Shown here: in pieces, positions 45,401 through 53,111 of the stretch
Layout of the letters: every line of letters starts with the position of its first letter
How positions within the stretch are numbered: position 1 is the first letter of the stretch
DNA from: Flammeovirga agarivorans
Lineage (GTDB): Bacteria; Bacteroidota; Bacteroidia; Cytophagales; Flammeovirgaceae
Length of the DNA: 64,000 bases
Reading direction: 5' to 3'
NCBI RefSeq assembly: GCF_012641475.1
Contig: NZ_JABAIL010000002.1
Coordinates: 62,001 to 126,000, forward strand
Program-made: the position numbers and the translations under genes
Notes under the pieces: generated by a model
The model's input: only the letters and a program-made list of their open reading frames with translations
The model's database searches: none
What the model was told of the DNA's origin: nothing

Positions 45401-46945
45401 AGAAGTATTGATAGTCGAAGGACTCAACAACTTCATAAACATCACTTCATCTTGTGATAAGTTTGGTAGGTCTTCATTCAATTCACCCACTTTATAAGTA
45501 GCTCCATTGTAAGTGTATTCAAAGGCTACAGCTAAGATCTCATCATTTCTTAAAGGTGTATTCAATGAGATATATCCCAGTTGTTGGTTATAGGTAAATT
45601 CTGTTGGAGTTAGTTCTCTTGCTGAACGTAAAATCTCAAATTCAGCACCATTTTCCATTCCTAACCCCTCTAACTGTCCTTTTATAGCATCTGAATTTCT
45701 ATTTAAATTCTTTACTGAACTATAAAGTGTGTTGGCATTATTATCTGCTACTGGGTTTGTGTTTGTTCCCCATGATGGATTGTAAGGGTTTGCTTCACCC
45801 AAATCCATCAAACCTACTAAGTTTCTTTGTGTTTGAGTATCATTAGAACGGTTAGTCACATACACCTTCATACGCGTTACCACTACTCCTGAAATAACGT
45901 TAGGTGTTTGTTTTAATGATTCTTCGTATTTATCTCTAAAGAAATGTCCTATGAAGAAATGTCGGTTATTATCATAAGTATCTGCTCTAAATTCAAATTC
46001 TCTATTCTGCCCTCCATTCTTAATTGTAATGGTTTCTTGTGATCCTCGCTGTGAAGAGAAAACACTACTCACATATAAGTTTCCAAACCTTAGTTTACTG
46101 TATACACCAAACAGGTTCTGAGCTCCTGTGATTAATGAGTTTCGTACATTAAAACTTACATTACCTACTTGAATATCTTGAATGATATCATAATCGTAAG
46201 CAGTGTAAGCCATATTATACTGCTGATCGAACTGGAAAGTACTTTTCGTATCAAAATTGGATGATAGCTCTAGTTTGTCTCCTACCTTACCTACCATTCC
46301 AAGACCAACTTGTTGATCAAAATTAAATCCTCCGTTTCTTTGTTGTGTTACTGGTACTTGTGGGTTATCAACTCTTTGAAAAAGTAGACCAAAATCGAGC
46401 ATTGCACTACCATTCAATTGAAAGTCAAGTGTACTACCTCCAAATAGAAAGTCTGCCACTCTACCTAACTCAATTTCTGGAATAAGTCGACCTCCATCTT
46501 GCCCTGGCAAAGCATCTCCACCATCTTGTTGCACTGAAAGCGTCTTATAATACCCTTCCATATGTTTTTTAAAGAGATAATCTCTATATGCATCATAAGG
46601 GATATAAGAAGGCTCTCTGTAATCAAGATTACCGTTTAATGTCTCCTTTATATCATAAGATGCTCCGGAGCTATCAATAGAAATTTCCGTTGAGACTCCA
46701 GGTGTTGTACCTAATAATGGAGTACTGTATTGAGGTGAAGACACAGGGTCCCCGACCCTATCTTTTTCATAGGGTTTAGAAGGCTTGAACCTAGTAGTAT
46801 CCTGATCTTCTTTCATTTCCTCCTGAGGTAGATCCTGCTGGAAATACATCGGAGTTGCATTACTCTTGGTGGCTCCCACAAAAACAGGGAACATAAAAAA
46901 TAGAGTAAGCACAGATAGTAAAACTGCGTTATTTAAGCGAAACAA
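39464..46945 (-). CDS. sprA: cell surface protein SprA, type 9 secretion translocon
   Basis: SprA forms the giant 36-stranded outer-membrane barrel through which type 9 secretion exports proteins, and is needed for gliding. The 2493-residue product is in the family size range. Marks include an N-terminal signal (MFRLNNAVLLSVLTLFFMF), the many barrel strands, and the SprA stretches RVNVGSEPVKNTMWGLTMDY and STFSFKGEFAQLIPGTPKLI. The start is TTG at 46945: the frame has a stop 18 bases upstream, and the next ATG (residue 18) would cut the signal peptide. Around residues 1890-2030 lies a basic SRSRSRSRRGQSR stretch followed by a long, highly charged coiled coil, an unusual insert. It lies downstream of ruvA, a conserved neighbour. 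Confidence 0.96.
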   Translation of the reverse strand: MFRLNNAVLLSVLTLFFMFPVFVGATKSNATPMYFQQDLPQEEMKEDQDTTRFKPSKPYEKDRVGDPVSSPQYSTPLLGTTPGVSTEISIDSSGASYDIKETLNGNLDYREPSYIPYDAYRDYLFKKHMEGYYKTLSVQQDGGDALPGQDGGRLIPEIELGRVADFLFGGSTLDFQLNGSAMLDFGLLFQRVDNPQVPVTQQRNGGFNFDQQVGLGMVGKVGDKLELSSNFDTKSTFQFDQQYNMAYTAYDYDIIQDIQVGNVSFNVRNSLITGAQNLFGVYSKLRFGNLYVSSVFSSQRGSQETITIKNGGQNREFEFRADTYDNNRHFFIGHFFRDKYEESLKQTPNVISGVVVTRMKVYVTNRSNDTQTQRNLVGLMDLGEANPYNPSWGTNTNPVADNNANTLYSSVKNLNRNSDAIKGQLEGLGMENGAEFEILRSARELTPTEFTYNQQLGYISLNTPLRNDEILAVAFEYTYNGATYKVGELNEDLPNLSQDEVMFMKLLSPSTINTSLPMWDLMMKNIYSLQANSIQKEDFQFRIIYRDDATGVDNPSIQEGQNLANVPLIEVTGLDRLNMNLELQKDGNFDYIEGVTIDSRNGRIIFPVLEPFGTTLENDFEPSETNLVEKYVFFDLYQKTQADAVLNTKQNKYFLKGSYKGGSSNEILLPGINIAENSVNITSGGVTLTEGVQYTVDYQFGRVTILDEGVLNSGKDIRITYERADLFNFQTKTLAGVDLEYHFSEDFIISGTLMHLSEKPLISRVNVGSEPVKNTMWGLTMDYTTESRFLTKLVDAIPGLDTQEKSTFSFKGEFAQLIPGTPKLIGTDGTGYIDDFEGAEVPYDLGLNPISWAHGSTPQYILDQQGWGVAPPTTPEDSLAYNHRRALLAWYNIDNVFYYTSGSTSRPANISDQDMENHYVRLIPYNEVYKNRQANQINTNEVTFDLAYYPTERGPYNYNTDLNADGSLRDPKQNFGAITKAITTDVDFDNLNVQYIEFWMMDPFITGQNAEIEGQNNTTGGKVFIDLGSVSEDVVPDGRHFFENGMTTNKSLLNQSVWGYSPTTQFVNNVFSTAVPRDAQDIGYDGLTSEEEAEFFKTYFIDRLPNILSPEALNQILSDPSGDDFQYYLGDNADAQDLKVLERYKRFNGTERNSPENSGGSNYTPSNSSYPNNEDLNGDNTLNELNAYFEYELDLRPGQLENSKYVVDRVTSEAPETRELVTWYQVRIPIRDDSNYTKVGSIDNFKSVKFIRLFMTDWEQPVVLRLLNFQLVGAQWRQYAENIENEDLAPSTATVNISSVNIEQNGVTDESGKIPYVLPPGFERDYDATSTVTRRINEQSIQVCVEDLMDDEGVAVYKNFSLSLVNYKRIRMELHAQSESAKDEELTAFLRVGTDLTDNYYEIEVPLYITPRYSTTQNAIWPRENEIDVALEELYNIKIKRNSEGADRTVPYPANLTTANLRQYKVRVVGNPDMSSVQTAMIGVRNPLSEDAAKHDVCIWANELRATEYSTFSAWAANASVDATLADFMNVKANTRYSTVGFGGIQDKIGDRQMEDNLEFGVSANINLEKIWLNKIGLSVPIYMSYDRKGSNPYFDPLDADVPLSVSGEVRGSYYEEQVKYLEEARSINVSNLTKIKMNPEAKSYPWDIENLSLSGSYSDRTMRDKNTQAKDFKQWKLGAAYTYQLPLKAWEPFKNSDSNSDWAALVTDFNILPIPSSYSVRADLDRQYRYTQLRTLDSNGEFTTEGILPTYEKSFLFNRGYNLGWNLAKSLKIDYAATANALVDEPEGSIDTDVAKDSILTNLKNFGRMKLFDQQISGTYNIPINKIPGLDFVGANARYVAGTTWTAGTLGIADTLGNTISNNQQISLNSKLDFNTIYKKFGYVNHLENGTTSRSRSRSRRGQSRNQKKDNTRLAYQKVKLKDKLKKLRTEQSKLRNADKDRVNKEKEKIEGKVTKLREKIEKYKSKDKDYASLEEKIQIYNVQMDTLNAQLAKENPKKNKKLDALAVEIKDTEEELLAVNTKLKERGDEPQKGFGEKVGDTGIRLATMLKDIDMTYSENNSTTLPGYMPTAEYFGFDSKYNAPGAPFILGSQDPNIRFEAAESGWLAPSEYLNNQFVQQKREEYRVRANIEPIKDFKITLTSTSSKTEAYSEVFRFDGAIGTYNSLSPTRTGSFGISFFSLPTAFAKPNGDNESANFDNFVDNREVVQDRLNSTNPTTQYGENDQDVLIPAFIAAYTGQSAENVNLSSFPSSFPIPNWDVRYTGLSKMKGLKDTFKSITISHAYQSTYTIGNYNSSLLYGATEIGPDKDINDQPAARTDAEGNLVPVYVINQVNIEERFGPLIGINVKLMNDLQIKFDYNKGRMLSLNLSNAQVTEQLNNDFTIDIGYTASGMKLPFRSKGRTTVLKNDITFRLALSIRDNQTTQYRMDEENVVTAGNMNFALRPTINYLLNDRANLQFYFDRTINDPKVSNAYRRTSTAVGVQFKYSLTQ

Positions 46946-47019
46946 AATGGAGTTGAAGATTTAATGTAACAGTTAGCACTTTAAAAATGTGCAAAAAAAG
47001 TAATAGTAGTACTTATAGG

Positions 47020-47619
47020 CTAATTTTGTTTTAATGCCAATTTAATCAATTTCTCAACACTCAAGTCTGCCCCATTTTTCTTGATTACTAGTTTTATAGA
47101 CTTTTGTGCTGCTGCTCGGGTAAAACCTAATGCTACTAAAGCATCCATTGCTTCATCCACTTTTGCAGTATCTGCTGCAGGAGCTGTAGATGATTGCATA
47201 AGCTCTCCCGTATACTGCAATTTAGAAATTTTATCTCTTAATTCAATAACTACTCTTTGAGCAGTTTTTGCACCGATACCTTTAACACTCTGAATCGTCT
47301 TTACATCTTCCTGCATAATGGCAGAACAAATCTCTCCCATTGATAGTGAAGATAAAAAAGCGAGACCAGTTGAGGGGCCAATACCAGAGATGCTAATTAG
47401 TAATAAAAATATGCTTCGATCATTCTCTGAAGCAAAACCATACAATTGCTGAACATCTTCTTTTACATACAAATATGTATAAAGCGTCACTTGATCGCCC
47501 TCATTATAAAGGCTATATGCATTCAAAGGCCATTTGATTTCATAACCAACGCCTTGTACATCGATCACAGCAAATGTGGGAAGTTTTTTAACTAACTTCC
47601 CACTGATATAATAATACAT
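47020..47619 (-). CDS. ruvA: Holliday junction branch migration protein RuvA
   Basis: RuvA binds four-way junctions and loads the RuvB motor for branch migration. The 199-residue protein has the N-terminal OB-fold (MYYYISGKLVKKLPTFAVID), two helix-hairpin-helix motifs (ISISGIGPSTGLAFLSSL and IQSVKGIGAKTAQRVVIELR) and the C-terminal RuvB-binding domain (DAMDALVALGFTRAAAQKSI). Length is normal. It sits 9 bases after a DUF4837 lipoprotein gene and 74 bases before sprA on the same strand. The ruvA-sprA linkage is common in Bacteroidota. The ruvB and ruvC genes are not here. Confidence 0.97.
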   Translation of the reverse strand: MYYYISGKLVKKLPTFAVIDVQGVGYEIKWPLNAYSLYNEGDQVTLYTYLYVKEDVQQLYGFASENDRSIFLLLISISGIGPSTGLAFLSSLSMGEICSAIMQEDVKTIQSVKGIGAKTAQRVVIELRDKISKLQYTGELMQSSTAPAADTAKVDEAMDALVALGFTRAAAQKSIKLVIKKNGADLSVEKLIKLALKQN

Positions 47620-47628
47620 AAATTTCTT

Positions 47629-48735
47629 TTAATTTAAATCTTTGAAAGTCTTTAGTTCAGCTTCCATTTCTCTCATCAGTTCCCTTTTATCCATACCTGG
47701 AGCAAAGACAAACCCCTCTGCATAATATAAGTTTGCACCTGAGTTATCCGGAAATAAATAACCTACAAATGGCCCTCCCATAGACAGGTTATTAGTTTTC
47801 CAAAGTCCTCTGATTTCCATGGCCTGTTTTCCATTTATTTTGGCAGATCTCACTTCAGGAGCAATTTTATCTTCTGTTACTACAAAAGAATTTTGGTTAC
47901 TTGGATCCCCATATAAATATTGTTTAGCTAACTTATCTCGTAGATTCAATACATAATCTGGATCAAATTGTTTTTCGTCAGTATATGGAAATTTCACAAA
48001 GAAAATATTGTTATCGAATGACAATTCAGGATGACGCAACCATAAGAAATCTTTATCCGATTGAGCAACTTTGAAACCTGGCATAGTATGAATACTCACC
48101 TTATAATTTTCTTTCAAATAACGCTCTGTATTTCTATCATATTCTTTTTGAAGCGTTTTCTGTAGTCTTTTCGTTTCTACCTCATGGAAAGGCTCTCCTA
48201 AATAATATTGCTTGCTTGGATTTGCTAAAATCTCTCGCATTGTTGCTTCATCTTTTGCAAAAAACAACATTACTGTTTGATCTTTAGCCCATACATCCTG
48301 CTTAATAAAGAAGTATTTATCTTCCTCTTTTAATAAACTCTTGATAACTCCTTCTCCAAAAAATGAGTTCACCACTTTCGACTCTCTATTTTTTTTATCG
48401 AATGTTGTTACAATCAACACATTTCTAGCTTGGCGAAGAATATTATTAAAACCAGATGGTTGAACTTGAGTAACAGTAAATGAAGGTTCATTTTGAGGCA
48501 AGATCCCTCTTGTTTTACCTAAAACGGTTTCATAAAGTAATTGCCCTACACTCCCTTTCTTATTCCATTGATTGGAGTCAATAACTAATACCATCTCTCC
48601 GGGTTTACCCTTGGAACTTGGTAAAAATGACTTTTCTAAATTTGAGCTTGCACCTTGATTATCCTGACAAGAAAATAATAATCCAGTTGACAGGAAACCC
48701 ATCAATACTAATATTGTTACTCTAAGTTGTTTCAT
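47629..48735 (-). CDS. DUF4837 family lipoprotein
   Basis: The 368-residue protein begins with a lipoprotein signal ending GLLFSC (cysteine near residue 23) and then QDNQG. The remaining body matches DUF4837, a Bacteroidota-specific family of unknown role: GKPGEMVLVIDSNQW, LPQNEPSFTVTQVQP, RQARNVLIVTTFDKKN and a C-terminal AMEIRGLWKTNNLSMGGPF with YAEGFVFAPGMDKRELMRE. It is probably anchored in the inner leaflet of the outer membrane or on the surface. It lies between a YheT-type hydrolase gene (14 bases) and ruvA (9 bases). Confidence 0.85.
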   Translation of the reverse strand: MKQLRVTILVLMGFLSTGLLFSCQDNQGASSNLEKSFLPSSKGKPGEMVLVIDSNQWNKKGSVGQLLYETVLGKTRGILPQNEPSFTVTQVQPSGFNNILRQARNVLIVTTFDKKNRESKVVNSFFGEGVIKSLLKEEDKYFFIKQDVWAKDQTVMLFFAKDEATMREILANPSKQYYLGEPFHEVETKRLQKTLQKEYDRNTERYLKENYKVSIHTMPGFKVAQSDKDFLWLRHPELSFDNNIFFVKFPYTDEKQFDPDYVLNLRDKLAKQYLYGDPSNQNSFVVTEDKIAPEVRSAKINGKQAMEIRGLWKTNNLSMGGPFVGYLFPDNSGANLYYAEGFVFAPGMDKRELMREMEAELKTFKDLN

Positions 48736-48749
48736 TATTTATTTAGCTA

Positions 48750-49721
48750 CTAAAGTGATATTTTTTGAATAAATGATATTGCTCTTAATTCAGCATAAGT
48801 AAAATCTGAATTTACAATAGAAAACCCAACATGTCCACCTTTCTTAGGGATCTCTAGTGAAATATAGTCACTTTGTGATGCAAATTCCACCGGATAGCTT
48901 TCTTTTGTGAGAAAAGGATCATTTTTAGCATTCAAAATCAGTACTGGGTGTTGAATATTGTGTATCCTTCTTTGCACACTTGCTTGGTGATAAAACTCCG
49001 ACGCATTTTCAAACCCATGTAATGGTGCAGTATAGGCTTCATCAAAATCTCTCAAAGTTTTGAAAGATTCATCTAGCAAAGGAGTGGTATCTATACCATT
49101 CATAATTTTTGATTTGGCAATAACTTTAGCTTTAAGCTTCTTAAAAAACTTCTGATTATATATCCTTTTTGTTCTTTTTTCTAATTCATCACTACTTGGT
49201 TGTAGCTCAATTGGTGTTGAAATGGCCACACCTCCCACTATATTTTCCTTATTAAACTCTGGAGTCCCTAAAGCATTCATTAGAATAGCACCGCCCATAC
49301 TAAAACCTACAAAAGCAATTTTCTTATACCCTTTCTTTCTTGCTTCTTCAACTACAACGTCAAAATCTATCACATCTCCATGGTGATAAAACCTTGGCAA
49401 TCGATTTAATTCTCCACTACATGATCTGCAATTCCAGGCCAATGCATCCCAACCTTTCTCATTAAAAATCTTTGCAATTCCCTTACAATAATGGCGATCT
49501 GCCCCACCTTCAAGACCATGGGAAATAATTACTAATCTTTCAGACACATTATCTGTAATAGACCAATCTAAATCCAAAAAGTCTCCATCTTTCAATTCAA
49601 CTCTTTGCCTTCGATAATTAACATCTTCGATTTTTCGTTTTGCAGAGGGTACAATAGTTTGTAAGTGACCATTAAATTGAAAAAATGGTACTTTTAATTT
49701 TGATGGCTTTACAATGGGCAT
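48750..49721 (-). CDS. YheT-family alpha/beta hydrolase
   Basis: The 323-residue protein belongs to the AB-hydrolase 4 group with E. coli YheT. It begins FFQFNGHLQTIVPSAKRK and has DFLDLDWSI, VIISHGLEGGADRHY (oxyanion region), NCRSCSGELNRLPRFYHHG, and the nucleophile motif FVGFSMGGAILMNALG with serine near residue 145. The aspartate is in LILNAKNDPFL and the histidine in KKGGHVGFS. No signal peptide, so cytosolic. The physiological substrate of this group is poorly known; a lipid or small ester is usually assumed. It lies 3 bases after the DUF1573 gene and 14 bases before the DUF4837 gene. Confidence 0.9.
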   Translation of the reverse strand: MPIVKPSKLKVPFFQFNGHLQTIVPSAKRKIEDVNYRRQRVELKDGDFLDLDWSITDNVSERLVIISHGLEGGADRHYCKGIAKIFNEKGWDALAWNCRSCSGELNRLPRFYHHGDVIDFDVVVEEARKKGYKKIAFVGFSMGGAILMNALGTPEFNKENIVGGVAISTPIELQPSSDELEKRTKRIYNQKFFKKLKAKVIAKSKIMNGIDTTPLLDESFKTLRDFDEAYTAPLHGFENASEFYHQASVQRRIHNIQHPVLILNAKNDPFLTKESYPVEFASQSDYISLEIPKKGGHVGFSIVNSDFTYAELRAISFIQKISL

Positions 49722-49724
49722 TTT

Positions 49725-50489
49725 TTAAATTGTTGTCGTACGTATTCGAATAAGAATTGTCCTTTCATCAGTATTTACCTTAAGGTACTGTTGTTGAACT
49801 CCTTTTTCTGTCATTTTCACTTTTACAGGGAAAGATAACACCTCTCCTTTCTTTATAGTCTTCGGCAACTGAACACTTTCTATTTCAAAACCTTTACAGG
49901 TGACATTCTGAATAAATAATGATTTATCTCCAACATTAGTAATGTAGATTGGAATGGTTGATACCTCATCTATTTCACCTTTTATATTAAAATGATACCC
50001 TGAAAAAATGGGAACTGCTTTAACATGTTCTTTCCAATCCACCAGGTAATCTTTAGTAGAAGGTGTCGGATGATTTGAAACTATTTCACCTTGAATTGAA
50101 AGTGTATATTGGGCTATTTTAGCATCAGTTTGAATTATAATATTTCGATAGAATGGCGTTTCTCCTAATACCGGTTTAAAAGTTACAGATATACTCCCTT
50201 CCTCTTGAACTCCTACTCGTTTTTTTGTCCAAGAAGCCGATGAACAACCACAATCAGTATCAATTTTGAGTAATTCAACAGGATCCGTACCGATATTCTT
50301 AAATGGAACTGTAATCGTATACGTTGTATTGGCATCCACTTTACCCAATTGTATTGTTTGATTCGAAAACTGCAAAACAGCATTTTGTCCAAAAACTGCA
50401 GTTGAACCAATCAACCAAAATAGAAAAAGAGTAAATGGATTAATAAAATATTTTTCTTTCAATCCCTTTTTTCTTTCTGAGAATACCAC
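49725..50489 (-). CDS. secreted DUF1573 domain protein
   Basis: The 254-residue product has a signal peptide ending STAVFGQ and then a DUF1573 domain (about 40-130): FSNQTIQLGKVDANTTYTI, VPFKNIGTDPVELLKIDTDCGCSSASW, GSISVTFKPVLGE. DUF1573 is an immunoglobulin-like fold that ends in the CGC-containing loop, common in Bacteroidota secreted proteins. A second Ig-like half follows (VSTIPIYITNVGDKSLFIQNV). The reading frame starts at a GTG (50489), 50 bases inside the upstream exonuclease gene. A TTG at 50462 would give a cleaner signal peptide (MKEKYFINPF) and a 23-base overlap. Either way it is coupled to the gene before it. Confidence 0.8.
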   Translation of the reverse strand: MVFSERKKGLKEKYFINPFTLFLFWLIGSTAVFGQNAVLQFSNQTIQLGKVDANTTYTITVPFKNIGTDPVELLKIDTDCGCSSASWTKKRVGVQEEGSISVTFKPVLGETPFYRNIIIQTDAKIAQYTLSIQGEIVSNHPTPSTKDYLVDWKEHVKAVPIFSGYHFNIKGEIDEVSTIPIYITNVGDKSLFIQNVTCKGFEIESVQLPKTIKKGEVLSFPVKVKMTEKGVQQQYLKVNTDERTILIRIRTTTI

Positions 50490-51816
50490 GAATAATCTTA
50501 TTTACGTCAGCATTATCTTTATAAGATTTAATAGCTTTCTTTAATTCAGAAGGTGAATATTCCTTCTTGTTTTTTACAAAACCAAAACCTCTATAGATGC
50601 CTTTTTCAATCTGAACAATAGCTTTCTCCTGTTCGTCACGACCTTTATCCAGAATAAACATATTTGGAACACCGTAACCAAAACGTTCAGCCGCTACCAT
50701 TGCTCTTTTATTATAACTTTCTACTGCTTCTTCATCACAACAAGCACCTTTACATGTTTTTAGATGATACCTAAAACATGCTGCTTTACTATGATCTACT
50801 CCACATAATTTAGGGCATAATTCGTTCTTATCTATCATTCTATCAAGAATTCTATCTGCTTCTTTTCTTGAGAATGTAGTAGTCACCGGATAATCACCTT
50901 CAGACAAAGGAGCTATTTTAAAATTGATATATCCTTTCTCATCAAATAACTTATATATCCCAAAATATTGTTTCGTTCGCCTTTGTGCTCGGTTAAACCT
51001 AGGTTGATATTTTTTGATTTCGTCAGATTCTAGAAGTAATGCAACCAACTCACTACCAGTCAACGTAGTCTTTACATTACGTACCATATCAGCCATTCGA
51101 ACCGCTCTTGGAGTTGTTTTATTAGAAAGGTGTTGGAGTATTCTTTTTCTTATATTCTTGCTTTTTCCGACATAAATCAACTCCTCTTCTTTGTTATATA
51201 AATAATAGACACCCGTCTCATCAGGAAGGTTATCAATAATATCTTTAGATAATTGATAGTGTCTTTTACTACTGTACACATCATAAACCGTCATTTCTTC
51301 GATGGTTTGTAATGCATTTTCTTGTTCTAGTAGAAGTTGAAATAGTTTTGCCGTTGCTTCTGTATCACCAATTGCTCGATGCCTTTTATTGTGAGGAATT
51401 CCTATTTCATCACACAATTTACCTAAGCTATAAGATTGCTTTCCAGGCAATAGCACCCTAGATAGTTCTACAGTACAGATAGAATTTCTTCTGTATTTAT
51501 AGCCTAATTCTTTAAACTCATCCTTAACAAAATTGTAATCAAAATCAGCATTGTGAGCAACAAAAAGGCAATCCTTTGTTACTTCAACCACTTGTTTTGC
51601 TATTTCGAAAAATTTAGGAGCATCTTTAACCATATTGTTTTTGATACCCGTAAGTTTCGAAATAAACGGTGGTATACTCATTTCGGGGTTAACGAATGAT
51701 TCAAATCGATTTATTTCTACGCCATCTTCTAAAATGATAATGGCAATTTCTATTATTCTCCCTCCTTGGGCTACTGACCCTCCTGTTGTTTCAAGGTCTA
51801 TAACGGCGTATTTCAT
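50440..51816 (-). CDS. DEDDh exonuclease fused to a GIY-YIG nuclease (UvrC/Cho-like)
   Basis: The 458-residue protein has an N-terminal DnaQ-type 3'-5' exonuclease (about 1-170): VIDLETTGG (catalytic Asp and Glu), FVAHNADFDYNFV and HRAIGDTEATAKLF (His and Asp). A GIY-YIG domain follows (about 195-270): DETGVYYLYNKEEELIYVGKSKNIRKRIL, as in UvrC and Cho. Then comes a cysteine cluster, CPKLCG...CFRYHLKTCKGACC (about 345-370), like the region between the UvrC nuclease domains that has been reported to bind an iron-sulphur cluster. Such fusions are found in Bacteroidota and Actinobacteria and probably act in repair of bulky lesions. The start of the following gene overlaps its end. Confidence 0.9.
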   Translation of the reverse strand: MKYAVIDLETTGGSVAQGGRIIEIAIIILEDGVEINRFESFVNPEMSIPPFISKLTGIKNNMVKDAPKFFEIAKQVVEVTKDCLFVAHNADFDYNFVKDEFKELGYKYRRNSICTVELSRVLLPGKQSYSLGKLCDEIGIPHNKRHRAIGDTEATAKLFQLLLEQENALQTIEEMTVYDVYSSKRHYQLSKDIIDNLPDETGVYYLYNKEEELIYVGKSKNIRKRILQHLSNKTTPRAVRMADMVRNVKTTLTGSELVALLLESDEIKKYQPRFNRAQRRTKQYFGIYKLFDEKGYINFKIAPLSEGDYPVTTTFSRKEADRILDRMIDKNELCPKLCGVDHSKAACFRYHLKTCKGACCDEEAVESYNKRAMVAAERFGYGVPNMFILDKGRDEQEKAIVQIEKGIYRGFGFVKNKKEYSPSELKKAIKSYKDNADVNKIIRGILRKKKGIERKIFY

Positions 51817-51837
51817 AAGTAAACAAAACTACAAAAA

Positions 51838-51863
51838 AAAAGCATTCAGATTAGAATGCTTTT
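51838..51863 (-). terminator. terminator after the EEP-family gene
   Basis: AAAAGCATTC (51838-51847) and GAATGCTTTT (51854-51863) form a 10-base stem with loop AGATTA. On the minus strand a run of A/T follows. It lies about 23 bases past the stop of the gene at 51886. Confidence 0.8.
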
Positions 51864-51885
51864 CTTTAATAATTTCCTATATATC

Positions 51886-52881
51886 TTACTTTTTTAATTT
51901 AAGGCTTGCATAGACAGGAAAATGATCAGAAACTTGACCGAAATCTGACAATACTTTCCAATCTTCTAATTCAAAATGTTCTGTTGAATAGAAAATAAAG
52001 TCAAGTTGCTCATAAGGCTTATCAGTTGGATAGGTTAATGTGCCATCCTTTTTTAAACCTTCTTTTGAGCACATAGCTCCTATTTTCTCATTATCATAAA
52101 GTTCTAATATACCTGCATTTTCGTAAGAAGGGTCCGAATTAAAGTCTCCCACCATAATGACAGGCATTTTTTCAGCTTCTCTCAAGAACCAATCTTTCAA
52201 AAACCTTATTTGCTTTACTCTAGTATCTTGATCAAATGCCTCTGTATGGGCATTAAAAACCATCACTTCTTGATCACCAACTTTAATTTTCACTCTCTCT
52301 ACTAATCTGTCCAAATACATTGCAGAATAATAGTAAGGATGTGATTGTACTTTTGACAAAACTACCCTTTCGTAATCTTCAATTGGATAATTGGTCATGA
52401 TTGCCTGACCACTTAACATTTTACCAAAGTGTACAGTCGGTGGAAAATATGGAAATGGAACATATGTTTTATCCCAATTAATTGATCTACAACCATTTTC
52501 GTATTGCAATTCATTACCGATCACATCAAATTGATTAACATTATACGATCTATTCCCACCATAATCTATTTCTTGCAATGCTAATATATCAGCCGGATAT
52601 TTTTTTAAGCTTTGTAAGACACTTTTCATGTTCCCAGCATAAAACTCTTCTGTCGGTCTAACAGATGTATTATTTGTCATACCAGATAAATACCCAATAT
52701 TATAACTAATAACACTAACTGTAGAATCTGAAGGCTTAACATGGTTTGCATTATCAAAGGATTTAATTTGTGCATAATCTTTTTCATCCATTGTTGGAGA
52801 CTTCGCCCAAAAGAAAAAAATTAATGATGAAACAATGATGAATATAAGAATGTACAACACGCTTTTAATTATTTTTTTCAT
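51886..52881 (-). CDS. membrane-anchored endonuclease/exonuclease/phosphatase family protein
   Basis: The 331-residue protein has one N-terminal membrane helix (about 5-27, SVLYILIFIIVSSLIFFFWA) and an EEP-fold domain outside or in the periplasm: VISYNIGYL (catalytic Asn), LALQEIDYGG (metal-binding Glu), MVFNAHTEAFD, IMVGDFNSDPSYE (Asp/Asn pair) and VSDHFPVYASLKL (terminal His). The fold covers DNases, sphingomyelinases and inositol phosphatases, so the substrate is open. The export of the domain argues for a lipid or extracellular target. It is a single gene, divergent from the phosphatase/amidase pair. Confidence 0.88.
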   Translation of the reverse strand: MKKIIKSVLYILIFIIVSSLIFFFWAKSPTMDEKDYAQIKSFDNANHVKPSDSTVSVISYNIGYLSGMTNNTSVRPTEEFYAGNMKSVLQSLKKYPADILALQEIDYGGNRSYNVNQFDVIGNELQYENGCRSINWDKTYVPFPYFPPTVHFGKMLSGQAIMTNYPIEDYERVVLSKVQSHPYYYSAMYLDRLVERVKIKVGDQEVMVFNAHTEAFDQDTRVKQIRFLKDWFLREAEKMPVIMVGDFNSDPSYENAGILELYDNEKIGAMCSKEGLKKDGTLTYPTDKPYEQLDFIFYSTEHFELEDWKVLSDFGQVSDHFPVYASLKLKK

Positions 52882-53111
52882 ACAATATAAAGTGGCTTGC
52901 TTATTAGATTATTTAAGTGGAAATATGAATTTCAAAAATAATTTCCGTAAAAAATGATTTTTTTACAATAGTATTGGTAAAAAGTCAAATAAAGAAATTA
53001 ATTTGGGTAGAAGTATACTCAATAGCATTCTGATTCTTAAAATTCGTACCTATATTATCACTACACTATTGTCCTATACTCTATTTTTTAAAACTATTAT
53101 TTATTTCAGCA

